This document shows, piece after piece, positions 13,601-25,825 of a stretch of DNA of 64,000 bases. The stretch is from Capsicum annuum (lineage: Eukaryota; Streptophyta; Magnoliopsida; Solanales; Solanaceae), in contig NC_061118.1 of the NCBI RefSeq assembly GCF_002878395.1, forward strand, positions 1,001,286-1,065,285, written 5' to 3'. The notes below the pieces were generated by a model that was not told the origin of the DNA, made no database searches, and worked only from the letters and a program-made list of their open reading frames with translations. Numbering within the stretch: the stretch's first letter is position 1; each line of letters starts with the position of its first letter. The translations under genes and the position numbers were made by a program.

Positions 13601-16600
13601 TGTGGGTCAAAAATCGACCTGGCGTGCCAGGGAGGTTGGGGAGGGAGCATCTAAGTGTGGTCCATTTAATTTTTTGTGGCCATTTGAGAGGACAAATGGG
13701 CAAAATAAGGAATTTTTTAGCCAAATCAGTGTGCTGTAGCCCTTGATTTTGAGTTTGGGCATATGGTTCGGGTGTACTGTCAACCAAAATTTGACAGGGA
13801 ACTACCATGGAGGTTGGGGATTATCCCAGTGTAGTCCGTTTCATTTTTCGTGGATATTTGGGTGGACAAACGGGCAAAGCGGAGAGAATGGGGCATTTTT
13901 GGGTTAAATCGGTGTGCTATAGCCTAGGATTTTGAGGTTAGCCCCGGGGTTCGGGCTATTGTGGGCCAAAAATTGACCGGGGCATCCCAGAGAGGTTTAG
14001 GATTGTCCTAGTGTGGTCCGTATAATTTTTCGTGGCTATTTATGTGGACAAACATTCGAAACAGCACAAACGGGGCTTTTTTGGGCCAAATCGATATGCT
14101 ATAGCCCAGGGTTTTGGGGTGTCCAGGGTCCAGGTGTGCTGTTGGTCAAAAATTAATCGTGACATGCCAGGGAGGTTGGGGATCTTCCCAGTGTGGTCCA
14201 TTTAATTTTTTGTGTCCATTTGGGTAGAGAAATAGGCAAAATAGCGCGAATAGGGCATTTTCGGGCGAAATCGGTGTGCTATAGCCCTTGGTTTTAGGGG
14301 TAGGCTCTGGGTTCGTGCGTAATGTGGGCAAAAAATTGGCCGGAGTGTGCCAGGGAGGTTAGGGATCATCCCAGTATGATCTGTTTAATTTTTCATGGCC
14401 ATTTAGGTGGACAAACAGGCGAAACTGCGCGAATGGGGCATTTTCGAGCCAAATCAATGTACTATAGCCCATAATTTTTGGGTGTGCCCGGGGTCCGAAC
14501 GTGCTTTGGGTTAAAAATCGACCGGGGCATGCCAGGTAGGTTAGGTATCATTCCAATGTAGTCCGTTTGATTTTTGTGTCCATTTGTATGGATAAACGGG
14601 CGAACGATACAAGCGGCGCATTTTTGGCCCAAATCAGTGTGCTATAGCCCATGGTTTCAGGGTTGGGCCAAGGGTTTCGGCGTGCTGTGATCCGAAAATC
14701 GATTGAGGCATGCCAGGGAGGTTGGGGAGCATCCCAGTGTGGTCCGTTTAATTTTTTGTGGCCATTTGGGTGAACAAACGGGCAAAACAGCGCGAACGGG
14801 GCATTTTTGGGACAAATCGGTGTGCTATAGACTACGATTTGGGGTGGGCCCAGGGTCAGGGCGTGCTGTGGGTTGAAAATCGATCGGGGCGTACTAAGGA
14901 GGTTGGGGATTATCTCAATATGGTCTATTTAATTTTATGTGGCTATTTAGGTGGGTAAATAGGTGAAACGGCGCTAACGGGGCATTTATGGGCAAAATTG
15001 GTGTACTATTGCCCATGGTTTCAGGGGTGGGCCTGGGGTCCGGGCATGCTGTGGGCCAAAAATAACTGGGGCATGTCAGGGAAGTTTGTGATCATCCTAT
15101 TATGATCAGTTTAATTTTTCGTGGCCATTTGGGTGGACAAACGGGTGAGATGGCGTGAATGGGGCTTTTTGGTCCAAATTGATGTGGTATAACCCACAGT
15201 TTTGGAGGTGGGCTCGGGGTTCGAACGTACTGTGGGTGAAAAATTAACTGGAGCATGCCAGGGAAGTTGGGGATCGTCCAGTGTGGTCTATTTAATTTTT
15301 CATGGTTATTTAGGTGGACAAACGGGTGAAACGACATGAACGGGGCATTTTCGGGCCAAATTGACATGCGATAGCCCATGGTTTCGGGGGTTGGCCCAGT
15401 TTTCAAACGTGCTGTCAGCTGGAAATCAATCGAGGCATGCCAGGAAGGTTGGGGATCATCCTAGTGTGGTCCGTTTAATTTTTTGTGGCCATTTGGGTGG
15501 ATAAACGGGTGAAAAGGCAAATTTTTGGGCTAAATAGGTGTGCGATAGTCCACGGTTTCTGGGGTTGGACCATGGTCTGGGTGTGCTGTGGGCCAAAAAT
15601 CGACCGGGAATCGCCAGTGAGGTTGGGGATCATCCCAATATGGTCTGTTTAATTTTTTGTGGCTATATGGATGGACAAACGGGCAAAATGGCGTGAACAA
15701 GGCATTTTTGAGCTAAATTGGTGTGTTATAGCCTACAATTTCGGGTTTGGTCCTAGGGTCCGGGCGTGCTGTTGGCCGAAAATTGACCGGGGCATATTAG
15801 GGAGGGTGGGGATTGCCCCAATGTGGTTTGTTTAATTTTTCGTGGCCATTTGGTTGACAAACAGGTGAAATGATGCAAATGGGGCATTTTCGTTCCAAAT
15901 TAATGTGTTATGGCCCACGATTTTGAGGGTTGGTCCGGGGTTAGGGCTGTGGGCCAAAAATTGACCGGGGCGTGCCAGGGAGATTTAGCATCATCCCAGT
16001 GTGGTCTGTATAATCTTTAGTGGCCATTTGGGTGGACAAACGGGGGAAACAACACAAACTGGGCATTTTGGGGCCAAATCGGTGTGCTATAACCAACGGT
16101 TTGGGGGGGTCCGGGGTCCAGGCGTGCTGTGGACTGAAAATCGACTGGGGCATTCCAGGGATGTTGGGGATTATCCCAATATGGTCCATATAATTTTTCG
16201 TGGCTATTTTGGTGGATAAACGGGCGAAACAGCGTGAATGGAGAATTTTTGGGCCAAATCAGTGTGCTATAGCCTACGGTTTTAGGGGTGGGCCTGGGGT
16301 CTGGGCATGCTGTGGGCTGAAAATCAAATGGAGCATGCCAAGGAGGTTGGGGATTGTTCCAGTATGGTCCATTTAATTTTTTGTGGCCAGTTGGGTGGAT
16401 GAACGGTTGAAACTTCACGAACGGGCATTTTTGAGCCAAATCGGTGTGCTATAGTCCACGATTTTGAGGGTGGGCCCAAGAACCAGGCGTGTTGTTGGCG
16501 AAAAATTAACCGGGGTATGCTAGGGAGGTTGTGGATTTTCCCAGTGTGGTCTGTTTAACTTTTCGTAGCCATTTGGGTGGACAAATAGGCTAAATAGCGT

Positions 16601-17294
16601 GAACGGGGCATGTTCGAGCCAAATCAGTGTTCTATAGCCTATGGTTTTGGGGGTAGGATCTGGGTACGTGCGTGCTGTAGGCTAAAAATTGTCCGGGGCG
16701 TGTCAGGGAGGTTGGGGATCGTCCTAGTGTGTTCTGTTTAATTTTTCATGGCCATTTAGGTGGACAAACAGGCAAAACCGCTCGAATGTGGCATTTTTGG
16801 GCAAAAGCAATGTACTATTATAGCCCATGGTTTTAGGGGTGTGCTTGGGGTCCGGACGTGCTGTGGGTTAAAAATCGATTGGGGCATACCAGGGAGGTTG
16901 GGAATCATCCCAGTATGGTCCATTAGATTTTTCGTGGCCATTTGTGTGGACAAACGGGCGAAACAGCACAAACGGGGAATTTTTGGGCTAAATCATTGTG
17001 CTATAGCCCATGGTTTCGGTGTTAGGCCTGGGGTCTGGGCATGCTGTGAGCCGAAAATTGACTGGGGCGTTCCAAGGAGGTTGGGTAGCATCCCAGTATG
17101 GTCCGTTTAATTTTTTGAGGCCATTTGGGTGGACAAACGGGCAAAACAACACGTACGAAGCATTTTCAATCAAAATTGGGGTGCAATAGCCCTCGGTTTT
17201 GGGGGTGGGCTCGAGGTTCGAGCTTGCTGTGGGCCAAAAATTGACTAGGGCATGTCAGGGGGGTTGGGGATCGTCCAGTGTCATTTGTTTAATT

Positions 17295-17394
17295 NNNNNN
17301 NNNNNNNNNNNNNNNNNNNNNNNNNNNNNNNNNNNNNNNNNNNNNNNNNNNNNNNNNNNNNNNNNNNNNNNNNNNNNNNNNNNNNNNNNNNNNN
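17295..17394. other. Assembly gap of 100 N
   Basis: Exactly 100 consecutive N interrupt the satellite. Satellite of the same orientation lies on both sides. A round 100 is the usual placeholder for a gap of unknown length, so the true missing length may be very different. Gap placement inside a long tandem array is typical of assembly breaks. Confidence 0.99.
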
Positions 17395-17530
17395 AATGGG
17401 TGAAACGGCGCGAACGGGGCATTTTCTGGCCAAATCGGTGTTCTAAAGTCTATGGTTTTGGTGGTGGGGCCGGGGTCTGGGTGTGCTGTGTTCCAAAAAT
17501 TGATTGGGGCATGCCAGGGAGGTTGGGGTA

Positions 17531-19210
17531 CGTCTCAGAGAGATCAGTTTAATTTTTCATGGCCATGTGTGTGGCCAAACGGGTAAAACAATGCAAACGG
17601 GTCATTTTTGGGCTAAATCGGTGTGCTATAACCCATGGTTTTTGGGGTGGACTCGAGTTCCGGGCACGCTGTGGGCCAAAAATCAATCGGGGTATGCCAG
17701 GAGGTTGGCGATCATCCTAGTGTGGTTTGTTTAATTTTTCGTTGCTATTTGGGTTGACAAACTGGTAAAACGACGCTACCAGGGCATTTTTGGGCTAAAT
17801 CGGTGTGCAATAGCCCACGATTTTGGGGATGGGCTTGTGGTACGGGCGTGATGTAGGCCAAAAAATAACCGTGGCATGCCAGGGAGGTTGGGGATCGTAC
17901 CAATGTGGTCTGTTTAATTTTTCGTGGCCATTTGGGTGGACAAACAGGCGAAACGACGCAAATAGAGCATTTTCAAGCCAAATCAGTGTGCTATAGCCTA
18001 TGATTTTGTGGTGGGCCTAGGGTCCGGGCGTGCTGTGGGTCGAATATCAACCGAGGCATGCCAGCGAGGTTGGGGATTATCACAGTGTGGTCCGTTTAAT
18101 TTTATGAGGCTATTTGGGTGGACAAACAGGCAAAACGATACTAACGGGACATTTTTGGGCTAAATCGGTGTGCTATAATCAACAGTTTTGAGGGTGGTCC
18201 TGTGTTTCGGGCATGCTGTGGGCTAAAAATCGACCGTGGCATGCCAGTAAGGTTAGCAATTATTTTTGTATGGTCCGTTTAATTTTTCCTGGCCATTTGG
18301 CTAGACAAACGGGCAAAATAGTGTAAATAGGGTATTTCGGGCCAAATCAGTATGCTATAGCCCACGATTTTGAGGGTCGGCTTGGGTTTTGGACGTGCTG
18401 TGGGCCAAAAATAGACTGGGCTGTGTTATGGAGGTTGGGGATCATCTTACTGTGGTCCATTTAATTTTTCGTGGCTATTTGGGTTTATAAACGGGTAAAA
18501 CGACGCTAACGGGGTGTTTTTGGGCCAAATCAGTGTGTTATAAACCACGATTTCAGGGGTGGGCTCGGGGTTCAGACGTGCTGTGGGTTAAAAATTTACT
18601 AGGGCGTGCTAGGGAGGTTGGGGATCGTCTTACTATGGTCCATTTAATTTTTTATGGCTATTTTGGTGGACAAACGGGCTAAACAGCACGAACAGGGTGT
18701 TTTTGGGCCAAATCAGTGTGTTATAACCCACGATTTCAGTGGTGGGCCCGAGGTCTGAGCGTGCTGTGGGCCAAAAATCAATCGGGGTATGCCAGTGAGG
18801 TTGGGGATCATCCTAATGTGATCCGTTTAATTTTTCGTGGCCGTTTGGGTGGATAAACAAGCAAAACAATGCAAACGGAGTATTTTTAGGCCAAATCGTT
18901 GTACAATAGCCCACGATTTTGGGGGTGGGCCTGGGGTTCAGGTGTTTTGTGGACCAAAAATCGATCTGGGCATGTCAGGGAGGTTGGGGATTGTCCTAGT
19001 GTGGTCTGTTTAATTTTCATGGCCATTTAGGTGGACAAACGTGTGAAACGGCGTGAATGGGGCATATTTAGGCCAAATCGATGTGCTATAGCCCACGATT
19101 TTTGGGGTAGCCCAGCGCTTGAACGTGCCAGGGAGATTGGGGAGCAACTAAGTAGGGTCCGTTTAGTTTTTTTTGCTATTTGGGAGGACAAATAGGCAAA
19201 ACGGGGAATT
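17531..19210 (+). repeat. Distant cognate of the 10-monomer unit at 9.17-10.7 kb
   Basis: The order of variant monomers matches the segment starting at 9173. CTCAGAGAGATC is at 9173 and 17531. ACCGTGGCATGCC is at 9874 and 18233. GCTAGACAAACGGGC is at 9941 and 18300. The offset stays at 8358-8359 bp over these anchors. It then rises to about 8512 at the GGAATTTTT variant (10683 and 19195), which is explained mostly by the extra monomer at 18614-18796. A weaker third cognate of the GAGAGAT variant is at about 13283. Confidence 0.65.
18431..18796 (+). repeat. Single-monomer tandem duplication (2 x 183 bp)
   Basis: Two adjacent monomers (18431-18613 and 18614-18796) share rare variants: GATC(A/G)TCTTACT in the ATCATCC box, GGGGTGTTTTTGG or its near match, and CAGTGTGTTATAA. 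The cognate place at about 10076 has only one such monomer. This fits gain of one unit by unequal exchange or replication slippage in this copy. Confidence 0.65.
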
Positions 19211-19423
19211 TTTAAGCTAAATCAGTGTGCTATAGCCCAGGATATCGAGGGTAGGCCCGGGGTTCGGGTGTACTGTGGGCCGAAAATCAATCGGGGCTTG
19301 CCAGGGAGGTTGAGGATCATCCCTGTGTGGTTTGTATACTTTTTCATGGCCATTTATGTGTATAAACAGGCAAAACGGCGCAAACGGGGCATTTTCGGGA
19401 TAAATCGATGTGCTATAACCAAC

Positions 19424-19439
19424 GGGGGGGGGGGGGGGG
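19424..19439 (+). repeat. Poly-G homopolymer (16 G)
   Basis: An uninterrupted run of 16 G, then T and five more G, lies where other monomers read ACGGTTTT plus a short G tract. A related monomer class has a shorter G run at the same place (about 16102 and 11934). The run could be a real expansion or a sequencing or consensus error. Confidence 0.9.
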
Positions 19440-20744
19440 TGGGGGTCCAGGCGTGCTTAGGGCCAAAAATTGATCGGGGCATGCCAAAGAGGTTGGGGAT
19501 TATCCCAGTGTAGTCCATTTAATTTTTTGTGGCCATTTGGGTGGACAGACGGCGAGAACGGGGCATTTTTGGGCCAAATCATTGAGCTATAGCCCACGAT
19601 TTTGGGGGTGGGCCCGGGGTCCAGGCGTGCTATTGGCCCAAAATCGATTGGGACATGCCAGGAAGGTTGGGGATCATCCCAGTGTGGTCTATTTAATTTT
19701 TCGTGGCCATTTGGGTTGACTAACGGGCGAGACGGTACGAATAGGGCATTTTCAGGCTAAATCAGTGTACTATGGCCCACGTTTTGGGGTGCGCTCGAGG
19801 TACGGGTATGCTGTGGTTTAAAAATCGACCGGGGCATGCTAGGGAGATTGTGGATCATCCCAGTGTGGTTCGTTTAATTTTTCGTGGCCAGTTGGATGGA
19901 CAAACGGGTGAAATGGCGTGAACGGGGCATTTTCGGGCTAAATCAGTATGCTATAGCCCACGATTTCGGGAGTAGGCTTTAGGTCCGTGCAAGCTGTGGG
20001 ATTAAAATCAACCAGGGCGTGCCAGGAAGGTTGGGGATAGTCCATTTGGGTGGACAAATGGGCAAAACGGGGAGAACGGGGCATTTTCGGGCCAAATTGG
20101 TGTGCTATAGCCCACGGTTTTGGGGAGGAGGTTCGGGGTCCAGGCGTGTTGTGGGCTAAAAATCCACCGGGTTTTGCCAGCGATGTTGAGGATCATCCCA
20201 GTGTGGTCCGTTTAGTTTTTCATGGCCATTTGGGTGGAAAAACGAGCGAAACGGCGAGAATGAGGCATTTTCGGGCCAAATCGGTCTGCTATAGCCCACG
20301 GTTTTGGGGGTAGGCTCGGGGTATGGGCATGCTGTGGGTCAAAAATCGATCGAGGCATGCCAGGGAGGTTGGGGATCATCTCAGTATGTTTCGTTTAATC
20401 TTTTGTGGCTAATTGGGTGGACAAACGGGCAAAACGGTACGAACGAGGCGTTTTCGGGGTAAATCAAGTGCTATAGACCATATTTTAGGGGTGGGACCGG
20501 TGTCTGGGCATGCTGTTGGCCGAAAATTGACCAGGGCATGCTAGGGAGGTTGGGGATCATCCCAGTGTGGGCCATTTAATTTTTCGTGGCCATTTGGATG
20601 GACAAATGGGCAAAAAGGCATGAACGGAGCATTTTTGGGCCAAGTCAGGGTGCTATAGCCCACGGTTTTGGGGTGGGCTTGGGGTCCGGGTGTGCTGTGG
20701 TTCGAATATCGATTGGGGTGTGCCAGGGAGGTTGGGGATCAACC

Positions 20745-23700
20745 CAGTGTGGTCCGTTTAATTTTTTGTGCCCATTTGGGCGGAAAAAATATCGAAATAG
20801 CGTGAACGGGGCATTTTTGGGCCAAATCGATGTGCTGTAGCCCACGGTTTTGGGGGTAGCCTCCAGGTCTGAGCTTGTTGTGGGTCAAAATTGACCGCGG
20901 CGTGCCAGTGAAGTTGGGGTTCATTCCAGTGTGATCTATTTAATTTTTTGTGGCCATTTAGGTGGTCAAACAGGCAAAACCGCGCGAATAGGGCGTTCTC
21001 GGGCCAAATCGGTGTGCTATAGCCCACGGTTTTTGGGGTGTGCTCAAGGTCCAAATGTGCCATGTCAAAAATCAATCGGGGCATGGTAGGGAGGTTAGGG
21101 ATCGTCCCAGGGTAGTCCGTTTAATTTTTCGTGGCTATTTGGGAGGACAAACCGGCGAAACGACATAAAAGCGGCATTTTTGAGATAAATCAGTGTGCTA
21201 TAACCCATAGTTTTGGAGGTGGGCCCAAGGTCTGGGCGTTCTGTGAGCTAAAGATCGACTGGGGTGCGCCAGGGAGGTTAGAGAGCATCCCAGTATGGTC
21301 TGTTTAATTTTTCGTGGCCATTTGGGTGGATAAAAGGGCAGAACAACGCGAATGGGGAATTTTCAGACCAAATCGGTGTGTTATAGCCCACGGTTTTGGG
21401 GGTGGAAATGGGGTCCGGGCATGCTGTGGGTCAAAAATCGACCAGGGCATGCCAGGGATGTTGGGGATCATCCCAGTATAGTTCATTTAATTTTACGTGG
21501 CCATTTGGGTGGATAAACAGGCAAAACGACGCTAATGGGGCATTTTTGGGCCAAATCAGTGTGTTATAGCCCACAGTTTCGAGGGTAGGTCCGGGGTCCG
21601 GGCATGCTGAGGGCCAAAAATCGATAGGTGCATGTCAGGAAAGTAGGCGATCATCCTAGTATGTTCTATTTAATTTTTCGTGGCCATTTGGGTGGACCAA
21701 CGGGCGAAATGGTGTGATCGAGGCATTTTGGGCCAAATAGATAGGCTATAGTCCACGGTTTTGGGGGTGGGCTCGGGGTTCAGATGCGTTGTGGGCCAAA
21801 AATTGACCGGGGCATGCCAGGGAGGTTGGGGATTATCTCAGTGTGGTCTTCTTAATTTTTCGTGGCTATTTTGGCAGACAAATGTGCAAAACAATGTGAA
21901 CGAAGCATTTTAGGGCCAAATCGGTGTGCAATATGCCATGATTCTGGGGGTGGGTTCGGGGTTCGGGCGTGCTGTGGGCTAAAAATCGACCGGGAGATGC
22001 CAGGGATGTAGGGGATCATCCCATTATGGTCCGTTTAATTTTTTATGGACATTTAGGTGGAAAAACGGGTGAAACGGCACGAATGGTGTATTTTCGTGCC
22101 AAATCAATATGCTATAGTCCATTGTTTCGGGGGTGGGCCCGGCGTCCGAATGTGCTATCGATATAAAATAGTTCGAGGCATGCCATGGAGGTTGAGGATA
22201 ATTCCAGTGTGGTCCATTTAATTTTTCGTGGCCATTTGGGTGGACAAACGGGCGAAACGGGGCATTTTTGGGAAAAATCGGTGTGCTATAGCCCACGGTT
22301 TTGGGGGTGGGCCCAAGGTACGGGCGTGTTGGGGGCCAAAAATTGACCAGGGCGTGCCAGGGATGTTTGGGATCATCCCAGTTCGGTAATTTATTTTTTC
22401 GTGGCTATTTGGATTGACAAACGAGCGAAATAACGCGAATGAGATATTTTCAGGCTAAATTGGTGTGCTATAGCCCACGGTTTTAGGGGTGGGCATGGAT
22501 TCTGACCGTATTGTGGGCCAAAATTGATGAGGGCGTGCCAGGAAGGTTGGGGATCATCCCAGTGTGGTCTGTTTAATTTTTTGTGGCCATTTGGCCAGAC
22601 AAACGGGCGATACAGCGTGAACAGGGTATTTTTGGGCTAAATCAATGTACTATAACCCCCAATTTTGGGGATGGACCCAGGGTCCTAGCGTGATGTGGGC
22701 CAAAATATGACCGAGGCATGCCAGGGAGGTTGGGGATCATCCCAATGTGGTTCGTTTAATTTTTCGTGGCCATTTGGGAAGTCAAACGGGCGTAATGGCA
22801 TAAACAGAGAATTTTTGGGCAAAATTGGTGTGCTATAGCCCACGGTTTTGAGGGTGGGCCCCGAGTTTGGGCATGCTGTAGGTCAAAAATTGACCAGGCA
22901 TGATAGGGAGGTTAGGAATCATCCCAGTGTGGTCCGTTTAATTTTTTATGGCCACTTGGGTGGACAAACGGGCGAAATAGTGCGAACGAGGAATTCTCGA
23001 GCCAAATCGTGTGCTATAACTCACGGTTTGGAGGGTGGACCTAGTGTCTGGGTGTGCTGTGGGCCGAAAATCAACCAGGGCATTGCAGGGAGGTTAAGGA
23101 TCATCCCAGTATGGTCCGTTTAATTTTTCGTGGCCATTTGAGTGGACAAACGGGAGAAACGGTGCGAACGGGGTAGTTTTGGAGAAAATCTATGTGCTGT
23201 AGTCCATGGTTTTGGGGGTGGGCCTGGGGATCGGGTGTGATGTGGGCCGAAAATTGATCGGGCCCAAAGAGGTTGGGGATTATCCTAGTGTGGTCCGTTT
23301 AATTTTTTGTGCCCATTTGGGTGAACAAATTAGCGAAATGGCGCGAACGGGGCATTTTTGGGCCAAATCGGTGTGCTGTAGCCCACGGTTTTGGGGTAGC
23401 CTCTGGGTCCGAGCGTGTTGTGGGTCAAAAATTGACCGTGGCGTGCCAGTAAAGTTAGGGTTCATTCCAGTGTGATCTATTTAATTTTTTGTGTCCATTT
23501 AGGTGGTTAAGCAGGCAAAACCATGCGAATAGGGCATTCTCGGGCCAAGTCGGTGTGCTATAGCCCACGGTTTTGGGGGTGTGCTCAGGGTCCAAATGTT
23601 CCATGTAAAAAATCAATTGGGGCATTCCAGGGAGGCTAGGGATCATCCCAGGGTGGTCCATTTAATTTTTCGTGGCCATTTGGGAGGACAAACGGGCGAA

Positions 23701-25825
23701 ACAACACAAAATGGGCATTTTTGAGCCAAATTAGTGTGCTATAACCCATAGTTTTGGTGGTGGGACTAAGGTCTGTACGTTCTGTGAGCCAAAGATCGAC
23801 TGGGGTGTGTTATGGAGGTTAGGGAGCATCCCAGTATGGTCTGTTTAATTTTTCGTGGCCATTTGGGTGGCCAAAGGGGCAAAGCAACGCGAATGGGGAA
23901 TTTTTAGACTAAATCGGTGTGTTATAGCCCACGTTTTTAGGGGTGGGCATGGGGTCCGAGCGTGCTGTGGCTCGGAAATCAACCAGGGCGTGCCAGGGAT
24001 GTTGGGGATCATCCCAGTATAGTTCATTTAATTTTATGTGGCCATTTGGGTAGATAAATAGGCGAAACAACGCTAATGGGGCATTTTTGGGCCAAATTGG
24101 TGTGCTATAGCCCACAGTTTTGAGGGTAGGTCCGGGGTCCGGGCATGCTGAGGGCCAAAAATCGACAGGTGTATGTCAGGAAAGTAGGCGATCATCCTAG
24201 TATGTTCTGTTTAATTTTTCGTGGCCATTTGGGTGGACCAACGGGCGAAATGGTGTGATCGGGGCATTTTGGGACAAATCGATAGGCTATAGTCCATGGT
24301 TTTGGGGTGGGCTCGAGGTTCAGATACGTTGTGGGCCGAAAATTAACTGGGGCATGCCAGGGAGGTTGGGGATCATCTCAGTATGGTCCTCTTAATTTTT
24401 TGTGGCTATTTTGGCGGACAAACGGGCAAAACAACGTGAACTAAGCATTTTAGGGCCAAATCGGTGTGCAATATCCCTCGATTTTGGGGATGGGCTCGGG
24501 GTTCGGGAGTGTTGTGGGCTAAAAATCGATCAGGAGATGCCAGGGATGTAGGGGATTATCCCAGTACGGTCCGTTTAATTTTTTGTGGCCATTTAGGTGG
24601 ACAAACCGGTGAAATAGCGCGAATGGGGTATTTTCGTGCCAAATCAATATGCTATAGTCCATTGTTTCGGGGGTGGGCCCGGCGTCCGAATGTGTTATCG
24701 ACATAAAATAGATCGAGGCATGCCAGGGAGGTTGAGAATAATTCCAGTGTGGTCCGTTTAATTTTTCGTGGCCATTTGGGTGGACAAACGGGCAAAATGG
24801 GGCATTTTTAGGCAAAATCGGTGTGCTATAGCCCACGATTTTGAGGGTGGGCCCAAGGTACGGCCATGTTGGGGGCCAAAAATTGACCAGGGCGTGCTAG
24901 GGATGTTTGGTATCATCCCAGTTTGGTAATTTATTTTTTCATGGCCATTTGGGTTGACAAACGGGCGAAATAACACGAATGAGGTATTTTCAGGCTAAAT
25001 TGGTGTGCTATAGTCCACGGTTTTTTGGGTGGGCCTGGGTTCTTGCCGTATTGTGGGCCAAAATTGACCAGGGTATGCCAGGAAGGTTGGGGATCATACC
25101 AGTGTGGTCTATTTAATTTTTTGTGGCCATTTGGCTGGACAAACGAGCGATACAGCATGAACGGGGTATTTTTGGGCTAAATCCGTGTACTATAATCCCC
25201 AATTTTGGGGATGGGCCCAGGGTCCTGGCGTGATGTGGGCCAAAAAATGGCCGAGGCATGCCAGGGAGGTTGGGGATCATCCCAATGTGGTCCATTTAAT
25301 TTTTCGTTGCCATTTGGGAAGACAAACGGGCGTAATGGCATGAACAGAGAATTTTTGGGCTAAATCGGTGTGCTATAGCCCACGGTTTTGAGGGTGGGCC
25401 CCGATTTTGGGCGTGCTGTGGGACAAAAATTGATCGGGCATGCTAGGGAGGTTAGGAATCATCCCAGTGTGGTCCGTTTAATTTTTTGTGGCCACTTGGG
25501 TGGACAAACGGGCAAAATAGCGCGAACGAGGAATTCTCGAGCTAAATCGGTGTGCTATAACTCATGGTTTGGAGGGTGGGCCTGGTGTTTAGGCGTGCTG
25601 TGGGTCGAAAATCGACCAGGGCATTCCAGGAGGTTAGAGATCATTCTAGTGTGGTCCGTTTAATTTTTCATGGCCATTTGAGTGGACAAACAGGAGAAAG
25701 GTGCGAACGGGGTATTTTTGGAGAAAAACTGCGTGCTGTAGTCCATGGTTTTGGGGGTGGGCATGGGGATCGGGTGTGATGTGGGCTAAAACTTGATCGG
25801 GACCAGGGAGGTTGGGGATCATCCC
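20745..25825 (+). repeat. Tandem duplication of a 14-monomer block (2 x about 2541 bp)
   Basis: Copy 1 is about 20745-23285 and copy 2 about 23286-25825. Anchors keep a constant offset: GTGCCCATTTGGG at 20768 and 23309, ATAGGCTATAGTCCA at 21741 and 24282, and GGGGATCGGGTGTGATGTGGG near 23226 and 25765. Idiosyncratic variants, including a monomer lacking most of one box (GGTAATTTATTTTTTC at about 22385 and 24925), are shared. The two copies are much more alike than neighbouring monomers are, so this is one of the youngest expansions in the window. Confidence 0.85.

Larger units (their letters stand above)
1..17294 (+). repeat. 183-bp satellite array, plus orientation, block 1
   Basis: Tandem head-to-tail monomers of about 183 bp fill the block. 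Successive copies of the CGTTTAA box fall at 190, 373 and 555, giving steps of 182-183 bp. Box order in a monomer is: GTTTAATTTTT, GGCCATTTGGGTGGACAAAC, a CpG-rich stretch, GCATTTT, CCAAATCGGTGTGCTATAGCCCAC, a G-rich tract, GTGGGC, GCATGCCAGGGAGG, then TTGGGGATCATCCCAGTGTGG. Adjacent monomers are clearly diverged and many carry small deletions, notably at 4.98-5.43 kb. No host gene is visible. The satellite character is certain; the family name and chromosomal location (centromeric, pericentromeric or subtelomeric) are not readable from sequence alone. Confidence 0.97.

Noticed and set aside
1..17294. CRISPR array
   Set aside because: The whole unit is repeated without unique spacers, and the window is plant nuclear repeat DNA.
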